A DNA stretch of 64,000 nt from Sphagnum magellanicum (lineage: Eukaryota > Streptophyta > Sphagnopsida > Sphagnales > Sphagnaceae): NCBI GenBank assembly GCA_021904315.1, contig CM038918.1:5347349-5411348 (forward strand). Direction: 5' to 3'. Below, in pieces: positions 50,948 through 61,640 of this stretch. A model generated the notes under the pieces. That model was not told the DNA's origin, ran no database searches, and was given only the letters and a program-made list of their open reading frames with translations. The position numbers were made by a program, and so were the translations under genes. Within the stretch, counting starts at the first letter, position 1. The number at the start of each line of letters is the position of its first letter.

Positions 50948-52530
50948 TTAAGATGTAACAATTTTTAATACAAATGCACGTTCTTGTAATGGGGATGTAT
51001 TACTAAATTTAAATGTTTTAGATGCATGGTACAATGGTATAGACAACACAATATATGTAGTTAGTTGTGCTAACATTTGTTGAACATTAAGAAAAGCATT
51101 TCCCATCTTTTGAATGTGAATATGTGCTTCAATTTTGTTTTCATTACAACTAATAATTATATTTTTCAACTTTTTTGTTATTGTTTTATCTATTTTTGTT
51201 ACATAAGATGTGTAATAACTAATTGCAACATAAGGGTCAAATATGAATTAAACACCTGTGTTTCCTTGCCAAAGATTTCCAACATGAATACCAAAAGGAT
51301 TTGTTCGTATGTCTTTACATAATCTTTGTAAAAAAATTGTCGGTTTTATTAAGTTTACTTGTAATGCATGGATGTATGTCTCTTTATTTATAGAAAACAA
51401 TTTTAGTAATGCACTAAATGACATAGATGTTGTTTGTAAATCAATTTTATTAAGTTCCTCGAAAATTCTTTTGTTAATTTCACTTAAATGAACCCTTTTT
51501 GAAGGGGTTAAAGATTCCATTAAGAATGGTTCAAGAATTTGTGTTTTTTCAATAGGAGGCCATGGAAAATTAAATTGACAAATGGCTTGATTTTTCTTCC
51601 TACAAGTCTTTTTGTGACAATGTGTTTGAACTTCACGAAGATTGGGTGCTAGTTTATTAATATCACATGATATATATTTGTCCACAAATTTTTCAATTGC
51701 ATTGTTTTAATCCAAACCATAAATTAGTGCATTTGCAACCCATAAAAGTCCATGGTCATGTTGACTTCCACAACTTTGAAATTTTGTATCAAAGAAAAAA
51801 TTTAATAAATGCCCAAAATTGGAATTATCTTTCATACACAATGTACAAAAAGATCTCATACGATGATCATAATATCATGCACATGTAATAGGATCACATC
51901 GTATAAGATCTACAACATGTTCGAGTTCTAATTTAACAAAAGGAATGTTAAATCTTATTTTTTTACTATTTAAGTCATATAAACATTTTAATAAAGGAAG
52001 CCATTTACTTTCAACACCAGTAAATGTAACAAAAAATGTTGAAGGACCTAATTGTCGAATCATTACAAATACATCTTTTCTTAATCGACTTAGATAATCA
52101 AATGAAGTACGTAGTCCTGAAAGATCCATATATCCTAAATCAAAATGTAAAATAACATCCAAATTTGGTTTATTTATGACATCACGTGCTTGAAGTTGAC
52201 GTCTAAGGAATTTCCCTATACATATGTGCACCCAAGATGATGAAATAATGGAATGAATCAATACTTTAATAGCTTTAAAAATAAATTTGGTATATTTGTG
52301 GCAAAATAATGATTTTTATGTAAGAATTCCCATTGAGCAATCATTTGATAAAACATTTTTATTCCTTGGTTGCTATGAAGTTGTCCAAAAAACAATGTAG
52401 GAAATTTCAATTCTTCACAATGAGGATCTTGAAAAAGGCCCAATGGTTTGAAATATTGGCCTAGCACCATAGGTACAACATTGTCAAAATAATCATATAT
52501 TTGTTCGGAAGATAATATGTTTTGCACCAT
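50948..52530 (-). pseudogene. Helentron Rep (HUH, Y2) domain
   Basis: An N-terminal block has EELKFPTLFFG. The next has RKDVFVMIRQLGPSTFFVTF, the conserved Helitron motif before HUH. The HUH motif itself reads SQHDHGLLW at about 51,745-51,765. HCHKKTCRKKN...CQFNFPWPP (51,540-51,625) and the double-tyrosine region SYYTSYVTKIDK (about 51,195-51,230) follow, then FLNVQQMLAQLTTY and IPLYHASKTFKF. The order and wording are typical of Helentron/Helitron2 Rep. Inactivating changes include a frameshift near 51,875, an in-frame TAA near 51,708 and a stop near 51,248. Confidence 0.85.
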
Positions 52531-53017
52531 TGTATTTATTAATATGTCTTTTTGTTCCTTTTCAAATCTATCTTCATTATTATGGTCATATGATTCATCA
52601 TCATTTATGTCACAAGAAACATTAATATTGGTTTACGTTGATAATGTGAACATATCAAACCAATGTTGATGAATTGTTTAGAATTTTCATATAATGGTGT
52701 GTTGAGAAGATCATGTAATGCCAACATAATGAGGTTTAGATGGACATTACCCGTTAAATATGGTGATTTATATCCCATTGGTTTTTTTAATGATAGAACA
52801 ATTATTGCTTCATTATGAGGAAGATGAGGTAATATTGATTGGGTAGAATTGGTATTCGATGGAACATTTATAATACTTCCTTTTATGTTATATTGTCCAT
52901 AGCCTTGGAGTTACCAAATTTGAGCAAATGTTAAACAAGGTGATACTAATCGTTCTTTTAACTCATTTAGTTTTTTTACAAAATTTATGTCATTGTTCAA
53001 TCCAATATTTGTAGGAA

Positions 53018-53353
53018 CTAGCTTTGGTGTTTTATTTTTATTAAAATAATAATAATAATTTTTATACAATAATAGATTTTTTCTTGAGGTGGATCGTGTA
53101 AAGAATATTTTTGAATTGTGGATTTTAATATTTTTCTTGTTTGTTTTTTAAAACACAATTGATGACAACACACACATGGATGAATAGGTGTATCCAATAA
53201 TTGTTGAAAATATTTATCATGATGAGGTGAAGGATTTTCCAATGCTGTCAAAATATTTTCATGTATTATATTTGAAGTCAATGTATTATGAACATTAATA
53301 GTTGAAGATGGTTGTTCAATGTGCAATGGTTTCATAAGGTTATTGCATGTCAA
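53018..53353 (-). pseudogene. Helentron zinc-finger segment
   Basis: An open frame holds HPCVCCHQLCFKKQ, the Cys-rich finger that precedes Rep in Helentrons. Between it and Rep (52,600-53,010) the strand still encodes recognisable spacer blocks (GYGQYNIKGSIINVP, PMGYKSPYLTGNVHLN) broken by stops. Confidence 0.7.
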
Positions 53354-53950
53354 TATGTCAAATTGTGGATTTCATGTGAATGTTGTTCAAGAGAATGTGT
53401 TTGTGGAATGTCATTAAGGCCAACATTTGTATTTGTTGATGTTTCTATGTTGTTTAAACAAAAATTAATAATTTTTACAAGATTTACATTTTTTTATGAA
53501 GTTGATGTATATGAAAATATACTTGAGTGAATCTTAACTCTAAGGTGGAATTGTTGATAATAAATTTGTTTGTTATATCTTTTAAAGTGGAAGATGGAAA
53601 TGCAATCATTAAATTTTCTAATTGTTCATTGTGCATGGGTTTCCATTAGAAATGTTTAGGTTTTTCAATCACATTTTCATGTGATACTTCAGATTTTTGT
53701 TTTTGTGGGTGCATATTATTATCACTTCCATAAAAAGATAGAGATCATTTTTGGCCTCGTTGTTTAATGGAAATTGTTGTTCGTTGGTTGGTATGTTTTG
53801 TTTGTGGTAACATGTTTTGGTCTACTTCCCATGAGGCATTATAAAAAGTGATTAGTTCATAATGCCCATTTTTAGCATTTACCATGTCATCATGATAAAG
53901 TAATTGTAATGTGTTATTACTTATGAAATCATCACCTACTCAAAAGCATA

Positions 53951-54559
53951 TCACACAATTGTTTTTGACCAAGCATGGATGGGCCTATGTAAATAATTTG
54001 CCAAACAAAATATGGCACGATTATCACCCCATAAACTTCCAAAATTGACACTCATGGGCCTATGTAAATAATTTGCCAAACAAAATATGGCATGATTATC
54101 ACCCCATAAACCTCCAAAATTGACACTCATGGGCCTATGTAAATAATTTGCCAAACAAAATATGGTACGATTATCACCCCATAAACCTCCAAAATTGGCA
54201 CTGATGGGCTTATGTAAATAATTTTCCAAACAAAATATGGCACGATTATCACCTCATAAACCTCCAAAATTGGCATTTACACTCATTTTTTTAATATAGT
54301 TTTGTGAAGAATTTTTACCATGATCTTCATACAATAAAGAAACATTGAAATGAATATCAATCAATTTTTGAATTTGGGGGTTAATGGGTTGTAGAAGGGA
54401 TTGTGCAAAATGGGTCATGCATTGAATTTGAAGTTGAAGTGAGGTTTGGGAATAATGAAATAAAAATGCTAAAGAATCAAACAAACAATCACCATGTACA
54501 AAAGGATACTTTTGAATTCGTTGAAGATGGTGACCAAGAAGCACAAGATCAGTGTTCAT
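53951..54559 (-). pseudogene. OTU-like protease region with internal repeat
   Basis: The frame starting at 54,559 reads FVHGDCLFDSLAFLF, matching the OTU catalytic-cysteine motif (DGNCLFxxL). Later comes an FGGLWGDN..IFCLANYLHRP block, matching the OTU segment WGDxxxLxALAxxLxxxI. A single TGG-to-TGA change at about 54,255 stops the frame, after which the same frame continues through further copies of that block to 53,951. OTU cysteine proteases occur in some Helitrons and Helentrons. A catalytic His is not clearly seen. Confidence 0.7.
53981..54280 (-). repeat. 75-bp tandem repeat, 4 copies, in frame (25 aa)
   Basis: Units start at 53,981, 54,056, 54,131 and 54,206, with few differences between copies. 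The period is a multiple of three and the frame is that of the OTU-like coding region, so each unit repeats the FGGLWGDN..ANYLHRP block. One copy carries the TGA. Confidence 0.95.
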
Positions 54560-55302
54560 TATGAGGTCAATAAAAAATAAAAGAAAATTAAAATATTCTT
54601 ATGTTTATGTAACTTGATTAATGGTTACAAAGCTATTTAAATGTTAATTAACTAATGTGTGAAACAAAACCAAGAAAAAAAAAGGGAAGATGTTGAAAGG
54701 TAAAAGGAAAAAAAAAAAAAAAAAACCTAGTCCACAATGTTAACTAAGTAATCCTTGAGAAAAAAAATAGAAAAAAACAAAGAAAAAAATGGGCAATTGC
54801 CCACTACTAACTAGTTGATACATTACCAAATGCACTATTCACCAAAATGCCATTAATTTGGAGACTTCAATTTCACAAAATACTTTTGAATTCTAATAAT
54901 GGTATAGTTTTTGGACAAGATAATGGAATATTGGCAAACATGAAAATTGGGGCAATAAAAAAACCCCTAAAAAATAAAGATAATATGGAGTGAGGTATAT
55001 GTTAGTATGTGGTATGTGGAATGTGGTATGTTGGTATGTGGGTATGAATATGTGATATGTAGGTATGTGATATGTGGTATGTTGATATGGTGATAGATAT
55101 TGAAAATGTGAATGTTTTTATCAATTTTTTAGTAAAAGTCATAAATGAATTAAAAAAATCAACAATAAGGAGAAAATATGACCATATTGAAATTTTAAAG
55201 GTGTGGCCTTACAATATGTAATAAAGACCTATCTACATATAAAAACAATGAACTATATACAAAGTACAAAATATCTCAATGAAAGCAAAATTCCAAAAAA
55301 AT
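54560..55302. other. AT-rich; TATG/GTGG minisatellite
   Basis: A degenerate GTATGTGGTATGT-type array runs about 54,995-55,092, and an A-run is at 54,710-54,725. The Helentron's 5' end should be somewhere here but was not identified. Confidence 0.5.
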
Positions 55303-56713
55303 TCAAGCACAAGAAGAATCTCCAACAACTTCTCTAATAACCTCTACAACAACTTCTTGAGGTTGGAATCTCTCATTGTATCCAACAAGTTCTCCAATTG
55401 GACTCAAGTGGAAAGTACCAAAAACTTTCAAATCTCCAAGGAGCTCAATCATAGACACTTTTTCATTAGAATACTTTGCCATAAAATCCTTTTCTTGGAA
55501 TTTGAACAAGGGAAACAACCAAGGAGTTTTGACATGGGAAATGCATGGTGGACCATCAACAACCTCAATTGTGGTATTGATGTCAATATCAAAAGCGCAT
55601 GTTGCAACAACTTTACAAAAATTGTAGAAATATAACCCGTTAAAGGGTTGTCAATAAATATCACCAAGTTTGCATTTGGAGCAAACTCATTTATAGGGCA
55701 GAGCAAAAGGATTTGTGACCTTCACACACCCATCAACTTAATTAAAAAAATCAAGTGTTAGAAAATTGAATATCTTAGATTAAAAAGTTAAATGTTTCAT
55801 ATCAAATTTAATCAGATGAAATTAAAATGTAAGAAAATTATAACATATAAAAGTACAATGAAAAATAATAAAATGAAACTAACCTTGTAGGTTATGGCAC
55901 AATCAAGTTTGATATGGAGATTGAACACCTCTTTCAATTTTTTTTGCAATGAAGCTAATAACACTAAGATAATGATGGAAGAAGTGATGGTGAACATACA
56001 CAATCGCTTTTGTTGTTACAAGAAATATTTTTCACAATGCAAAATGTAGGTATTCCTTTCCGAAACTATTTTGCCAAATCGTGGAATGAAGCACAAAATG
56101 AGGAAGCAAATTCACCTACAACCAAACAAATGTAGCACAAGTTCAAGTTGGGAAAAACCAAAAACAATATTTTTTTTAAAACTTGATTTTCAAAAATTTA
56201 CAATTTGAATGTCTTTTGGATTGTTCCTATCAATAACCAGTAGCTCAAACTTGCTATCAATCTCACCATGCACTCCAATAATAGCAAAAGCAATGGTGGT
56301 TGTAGCAAAAGGCTAAAACATGTGGCGAGAAAAGTTACGAATTGTGTTTTTTTGCAGAAAATGCAACTTCACAGGACAATCAAATGCTAAAATGGTTATC
56401 ACTTTTGTGGTTGTGGAAAGTTCAATCATCCAATCAAAATCTCCTTTGTCATAATTTGTTTTGACCTTCACAAAAAAATTTCCAACCATAAAAAACAACA
56501 TTTTTTTATGAACTCAACATGTTGTTTGATCAAACCTCCTTTGATGTTGCCGATGATTATGGTGATACCCATAGTATAAATGACATTTGCATGAAAATAT
56601 GAAAAAGCCATAGATTTAAAAAAAGATGTAGATGAAATTGACAAATTGCCATAAATAGTCAAAACCAAACATTTAAAAACAACATTATGTACTATATGAT
56701 CAATGTTTTCCAT
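55303..56713 (-). pseudogene. decayed coding block, unrecognised
   Basis: Four overlapping minus-strand frames, 56,713-56,468, 56,501-56,313, 55,706-55,449 and 55,518-55,303, read as one interrupted protein. Where one frame ends, sensible sequence continues in another (for example VVATCAFDIDINTTIEVVDG upstream of the 55,518 frame). Phrases include VYTMGITIIIGNIKGG-like, KVKTNYDKGDFDW and PIGELVGYNERF. I do not recognise the family. It may be cargo or 5' part of the neighbouring Helentron, or a separate dead gene. Confidence 0.45.
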
Positions 56714-57659
56714 TAGAAGAACTAGACGTTCATCTCTTTTTGTGATTTGAACCTTACCAAATCAAAGTCTAACAATCTCAAAACAAAATTTTTACTTGAA
56801 CACAACAAGACTAAAAACATAGAGATGTGTTTACAAATAAACTAAATGAACCTTATTTCAGATCCATTATCTTTCAATGTGTCATAATTTCCAACCAAAA
56901 GTCATTTAACTATTGTAGACTAAAATACAACTCAATGAAATAACCCTATGTAACCACCTTATAAAACCCTATAAAACTTTGGGCGGCCATAATAACAAAT
57001 AACCCTAAATGATGACCCTAACAACTAAAAAAGGGGAAAAGTCAAAACCTATGAACTAGAAAAGTGAAAAAATAAAACCCTTGGGAGTGAAAAATCCTTT
57101 GAAGCGACCCCCCATTGGAATGAAAAGAAAAAGCCATTTGAAATGATCCCCCATTAGTGGCAAAAAAAAAGTTACTAGAAATGACCCCCCATTGTTAGTG
57201 GGAAAAAAATTGACTTGAAGTGCCCCTCATTGGGGATGAAAAAAGATCACTTCAGTTGATCCCCATCAGGGTGAAGTGACCCACAATCGACAATGAAAAG
57301 AAAATATTTAGAGTTACCCTACTAGACATGAAAAAAATTCACTTAAATGACTTCACTTCAACAAGTTGTGAAAAAACATTTCACCTAAAGGGACCTAACC
57401 TACTACAAAATTTTATTTCTCACATGAACTGACCTCATTGGTTGGAGAAAAGAACCCCCCCAAGCGGCTAGTGGCCAAGGTTAAGGTTGTCTTTTGATAG
57501 GCAATATCCTATGTAGCTTAGGAAATTTGAACCCACACCTTCACTCTTGCTCCTTATTAAGCTTTCTCAATATATAGTAATGAACCACTTTATCTGAAGT
57601 ATATTATTTTGTATTTGTTTAAATTTCATTCCATTAAATCTTCACAATTTTGTTTTGTG
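56714..57659. other. intergenic with degenerate CCCCCATT repeats
   Basis: At about 57,090-57,300 a loose tandem repeat, unit about 45-50 bp, is marked by GAAATGACCCCCCATT followed by AAAAA-rich DNA. A GGTTCAAATTTCC-type box B-like site lies on the minus strand near 57,520-57,535. Confidence 0.45.
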
Positions 57660-58113
57660 AACTTAAGGCTTTTTTTTTGTGTGTGAGCTTGGGGTTCTTT
57701 AATTTTGTTCTTATCAACTTTTAAAGTCCTCCATTTTGTTTTCTTCAAGTTTTTGTAAACTTTAGGTAGTTAATGGGGTCTTCAATTTTATTTTCTCAAC
57801 TTTGGATAGTTTGGGGGGTTTTCATTTAATGTTAAGTTTGGAGGTCTTAAGGTTTGATCTCATGAACATGCCCAATTTTTTATTTATTTTTTTTATTTTG
57901 TTTGGAATTTTTCAATTATTTTATTCTCATTTTGGGGGTCTTCATTTTTTTCTAAAGGGGGATGGGGTCTTTGAATTTCATTTTAGCTTTGTATTTTGTT
58001 TTCCTTGTGATGGTTTCAGTCATCAGTTTTTATTATGATCTTTGTATTTTTTTTAATTCATTTTGTGAACTTTGGGGGATTTTTTGTTTTTTTAAAGTTT
58101 GAAGGTCTTCAAT
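57660..58113 (-). repeat. tandem array, left part
   Basis: Degenerate units contain GGTCTTCAATTTT and CATTTTGGGGGTCTTC. This is the same array as 60,700-61,640, interrupted by the CACTA-like element. Confidence 0.65.
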
Positions 58114-58389
58114 CACTATAAGAAAACACAGCTTTTCAGAAAGTCAACTTGATCAAAATGTTCACATTGACCCAAGGGTATGTCCATTTTGACTAAAGGT
58201 TTAGGGCATGAAAAACACATGTTACATTTGACCAATGCATTTGACTAAAGTGACTTTTTAACTAAGTGTCAAGTTGAAGATCTAATCAAAATGGACAAAT
58301 GTCCATCAAAATGGCCATGGCTTAATCAAATTGGCCATATTGAATGGATAAGGTTTAGTCAAATTGACCATTATGATTTGACATTTAAT

Positions 58390-59540
58390 CAAAGGAACCA
58401 TACTCATCTGATGACTCAACCTACTTGTTAAACCTAGGCTACTTACTTAACCTAACATAACTAGTAGGTTAAGCTTGGCCTAGATTACCTATCTAGCCTA
58501 ACATAATTAATAGGCTAGTAAATTATTTGTTAATTGACAACCTAACTAATAGCCTAACTAAGTAGCCTAACCTAAACCTATTTAATAGGTTACTTAAAAT
58601 ATAGCCTAAAACTACTAAGTAGCTTACAATTAAGTAATGTAAGCCTTTTAGGTAGGTATGCTAGGTGACTTAGGTTTATTATGTAAACTTATTAACCATG
58701 TAGGTAGCTTACTAACCTAGGTTTCCTATAGGTATGTAACCTAAGCCTACTAGGTAAATAACATAGACCACCTAGGTTTACATGGTAGGTGGCCTACCCT
58801 AGGCCTACCAAATAGGTATGTAACCTAACCTAAGCTATTTAAGTAGCACTACAACAAAAGGTGTCCTTGTACACTAAGTGATTTCACTAGATTTTGAGTG
58901 AATTCACTAGTCTTAGTAAATGGGGACTAATTGGAAAGCAATGAATTCATTAGTCTACTAAACAGGGACTAGTGAATTGCACCCACATTTTGTAGTAGTT
59001 TATAGCCTAACCTAGGTTACTTCGGCCTATTAAATAGGTATGCAACCAAACCTAGATAGTTAGGTTAACCTAATCTAGGCCTACTAGGTAGGTACATAGC
59101 TTAGGTAATTTAGGTTAACCTAACTTAGACCTATGAGGTAGGTATGTAACCTAACCTAAGTATGTATATCCTTAGGTAGCCTAGGTTAACCTAACCTAGG
59201 CCTATTAACTAGGTACATAACCTAACTTAGATTACATGGGCCACTTAAGCCTATTAGGTAGGTAGCCTAGCCCAATATTAGGTAGGTAATTTAACCCTAT
59301 ACCTACTTAATAGGCTAGGTTACCTACCTAATATGCCTAGGCTAGATCTATTAATTATAAGCTAATAAATACCTACATCACCTACTAAATAACATATGCA
59401 TAAGTAGGTATAAAGATAAACTTAGTAAATACCTATAATGTTTAATAGTCTATAACCTCCATGTTACCTAAGTACATGCATTTATTAATAGATACCTCCT
59501 ACCTATCTAGGTTAACCTACCTATAACCAATCTATTTATG
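58390..59540. repeat. CCTAACCTAGG / TAGG-rich array
   Basis: Over 1 kb is built from CCTA, TAGG and TTAACC-type words in both orientations (CCTAACCTAGG and GGTTAACCTAACC are frequent). A shorter patch follows at 59,750-59,960. No fixed long period is visible. Confidence 0.85.
58847..59000. mobile_element. nested CACTA MITE (154 bp)
   Basis: It starts CACTACAACAAAAGGTG and ends, reversed, AACTACTACAAAATGTG. The interior (TTTCACTAGATTTTGAGTGA, then GGGGACTA) is closely related to the left end of element B (18,946 onward). Flanks TAG/TAT match at two of three bases. Confidence 0.65.
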
Positions 59541-59665
59541 TAAGTAGTGTAAGAAAATTCAAGTTCATTTAATGCAATATATTGAAAAAATATTCATAGA
59601 AGTTAATTATAATATGTTCGTCCAAAATCGTGTTCATTACAATATGTTGTCCAAAAAAAATCACC

Positions 59666-59745
59666 GTATGGGGTGGTGGTGCAAAGGTTAAGGACTTAAC
59701 TCCTCAATGTGGAGGTGAGGAATTCAAGTCCCCACACTTGCAACT
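59666..59745 (+). other. tRNA-like segment (box A / box B)
   Basis: TGGTGCAAAGGTTAAGG (box A-like) is followed by a CTCC/GGAG stem around a 7-nt loop and then GGAATTCAAGTCC (box B-like). Spacing is tRNA-like but the T-arm and acceptor stem do not pair properly, so this is a relic or a SINE-type promoter, not a functional tRNA. Confidence 0.45.
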
Positions 59746-60699
59746 TAAGCTACCTTGGCTACTTAGGTGACCTAATTAGGTAGCCTAGGTTGTAAAGCCT
59801 ACTAAACCACTTGGCCTAGCTTAAGTGGTTAAGCTAGGTGGCCTAGCCAAGCCTAGGACATAAAGTTGGTAGGTAAATAAATAAATTATTTTTTGCATTC
59901 ATTATTAAGTTTATTAATAAATTATGTAGGCAGGTAGGTAGGTTAAAGTAGGGTAAAGTAGGGTAATTAATTAATGGAAACCAAAGCTTTGGCCAGAAAT
60001 TGACGGGTGACAAATCCTCCCATAATGTACTCTGAAAAGTACATTGGGCAATAAATATCGAACATATGACGATGCCCTTTAAAGTGAAGAGCTCAAAAGA
60101 AAGGGAAGTAGGTGATAATGCGTTGTACTTATAACACGCAGACGTGTGCCACGCTTAAAAAATATAACAAAATTAGAAAAGTGATTTGGGATAATGCCAT
60201 TAGAGGCTAGCTGGGCCGACTAGATGGGAAATTTTTTTTAAAAAAATTGTTGAATGCCACTTTCAGCCTCATACTAATAAAACTTGCTATGTTGATATAA
60301 CAACCTTAGGTGAAAGATTGAGGTAATAGCTTTTCAAAGTAGCAAATTGAATTAATCTACCTACAAACATAATCAATAAACCCTTTCAAAGTAAAAAACA
60401 ATATGGCATGACACCAACTCTGAACATAATCAGTTTTATGTTTCGCTTATGCAGGCTTGGCAATTAATATTTTCATATTAATTTTAAATAATATATATTT
60501 TTGCTTATTGCCCGAATAATAATTTTTGTCATGGTGGTTTTTTAAAAGACCAACCAAAAAGACTTAATCAAAATGGTTGGGTCCAAATCAACTTGTCCAA
60601 ACTGGCACTTTGGTCAAGTTGGACGTTGAGGCAAAAAAACCATATGGGGGTTTTTTTGAACAAAATTCTTAATAAAAAAAGTCAAGATTTCTTGTAATG

Positions 60700-61640
60700 A
60701 ATTTTGTTCTTGTCATTTTGGCCTAGTCCTCATTTTCTTTTTTTTGTGTGAAAAAGGGAGGGGGGGGGGGGGTGTTTTGCTCTTGTGAATTTTGAGCATT
60801 TTTTGTTTTATTATTTTGAAGTTTCAAAGTTTTCAATTTTTCTTGTCATTTTGTGGGTTTTAAGAAAATTGTGTGAAGTTTCACAAGGGGGGAGAAGGGG
60901 GGGGTATTTGCCTTTCTTTTTGTGAACTTTAAAAAAAATTTGTTTTCATATTTAAAGTTCCAGAGTTTTCAAAAAAAAAATTTATCATTTTGGAGGTTTT
61001 TAATAATTTTTTGGTGTGAAGGGGGGTGGGGCTTCGCTCTTGTGGATTTTGAGAGTTTTTGTTTTACTATTTTGAAGTTCCAAAGTTTAAAACTTTTCTT
61101 CTTGTCATTTTGTGGGTCTTCAAAATAATTTGTGTGAAGTTCCACAAGGGGCAAGAGGGGGGTATTTGCCTTTCTTCTTGTGAACTTTGAAAGTTTTTTG
61201 TTTTCATATTTTGAATTTTCGAAATCTTTAATTTTCTTCTTGTCATTTTGGGGGTCTTTAATTTCTTCATGTGAAGTTTCACAAAGGGGGAGATAGGCTA
61301 TTTGATTTTCTTCTAGAAACTTCAAAGGTTTTTTGTTTTGGTATTTTGAAGTTCTGAAGTTTTCAATTTCCTTCTTGTCATTTTGGGGGTCTTCAATTTT
61401 TTGTGTGAAGTTTTCACAAGTGAGGAAATGAATACATGTCTTTCTTCATGTGAATTTTTTAAAAATTCTGTTTTCATATTTTGAAATTCCAAAATCTTCA
61501 ATTTTCTTCTTGTCATTTTAGAGGTTTCACATGGGGGGAAATAATGTTGGGGGTATTGTTTTCAAATTTGTTTTGGTGGAATTCAAAGATCTTCAACTTT
61601 GTTCTTAGGAATTTTAGGGGTTTTCCCAAAAACATTTAGT
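60700..61640 (-). repeat. tandem array, right part, about 134-bp unit
   Basis: The phrase CTTGTCATTTTGGGGGTCTT (and variants) recurs at about 60,710, 60,844, 60,974, 61,102, 61,238, 61,374 and 61,510, a 128-136-bp spacing. Each unit also has GTGTGAAGTTTCACAAGGGG and CTTTGAAAGTTTTTTGTTTT. Poly-G runs occur (for example at 60,757-60,772). Minus-strand frames repeat a K/N-rich motif, but the stops and composition argue for satellite DNA, not protein. Confidence 0.8.

Larger units (their letters stand above)
48205..54559 (-). mobile_element. Helentron-type rolling-circle transposon, inactivated
   Basis: Five coding blocks lie in order on the minus strand: OTU-like (54.56-53.95), zinc finger (53.35-53.02), Rep/HUH nuclease (52.5-51.0), SF1B/PIF1-like helicase (50.8-49.5) and AP-endonuclease (48.9-48.2). 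The endonuclease downstream of Rep-helicase separates Helentrons from ordinary plant Helitrons. All blocks contain stops or frameshifts, so no full protein can be made. Coordinates cover the recognised coding part only; the termini were not found. Confidence 0.85.
58114..60699. mobile_element. CACTA-like element C (2.59 kb) with 3-bp TSD
   Basis: The left end CACTATAAGAAAACACAG and the reversed right end CATTACAAGAAATCTTGAC are inverted repeats, flanked by AAT on both sides (58,111-58,113 and 60,700-60,702). Removing the element and one AAT rejoins GGTCTTCAAT with TTTGTTCTTGTCATTTT, a complete unit of the surrounding array, so the empty site can be read internally. Subterminal TTGACC/GGTCAA phrases are abundant at both ends. 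Inside are TAGG/CCTA arrays, a nested CACTA MITE and a tRNA-like segment. There is no transposase. Confidence 0.8.

Noticed and set aside
53981..54280. CRISPR-like array of regular repeats
   Set aside because: Units are directly adjacent with no spacers and encode a protein motif; this is a tandem duplication in a eukaryotic transposon.
59666..59745. Functional tRNA gene
   Set aside because: Box A and box B are recognisable, but acceptor and T stems do not pair properly and similar relics recur inside transposons.
60969..61325. 118-codon minus-strand frame with repeated KTPKMTRRK-like motif
   Set aside because: It follows the period of the 134-bp satellite-like array and is broken in neighbouring units; treated as repeat DNA.
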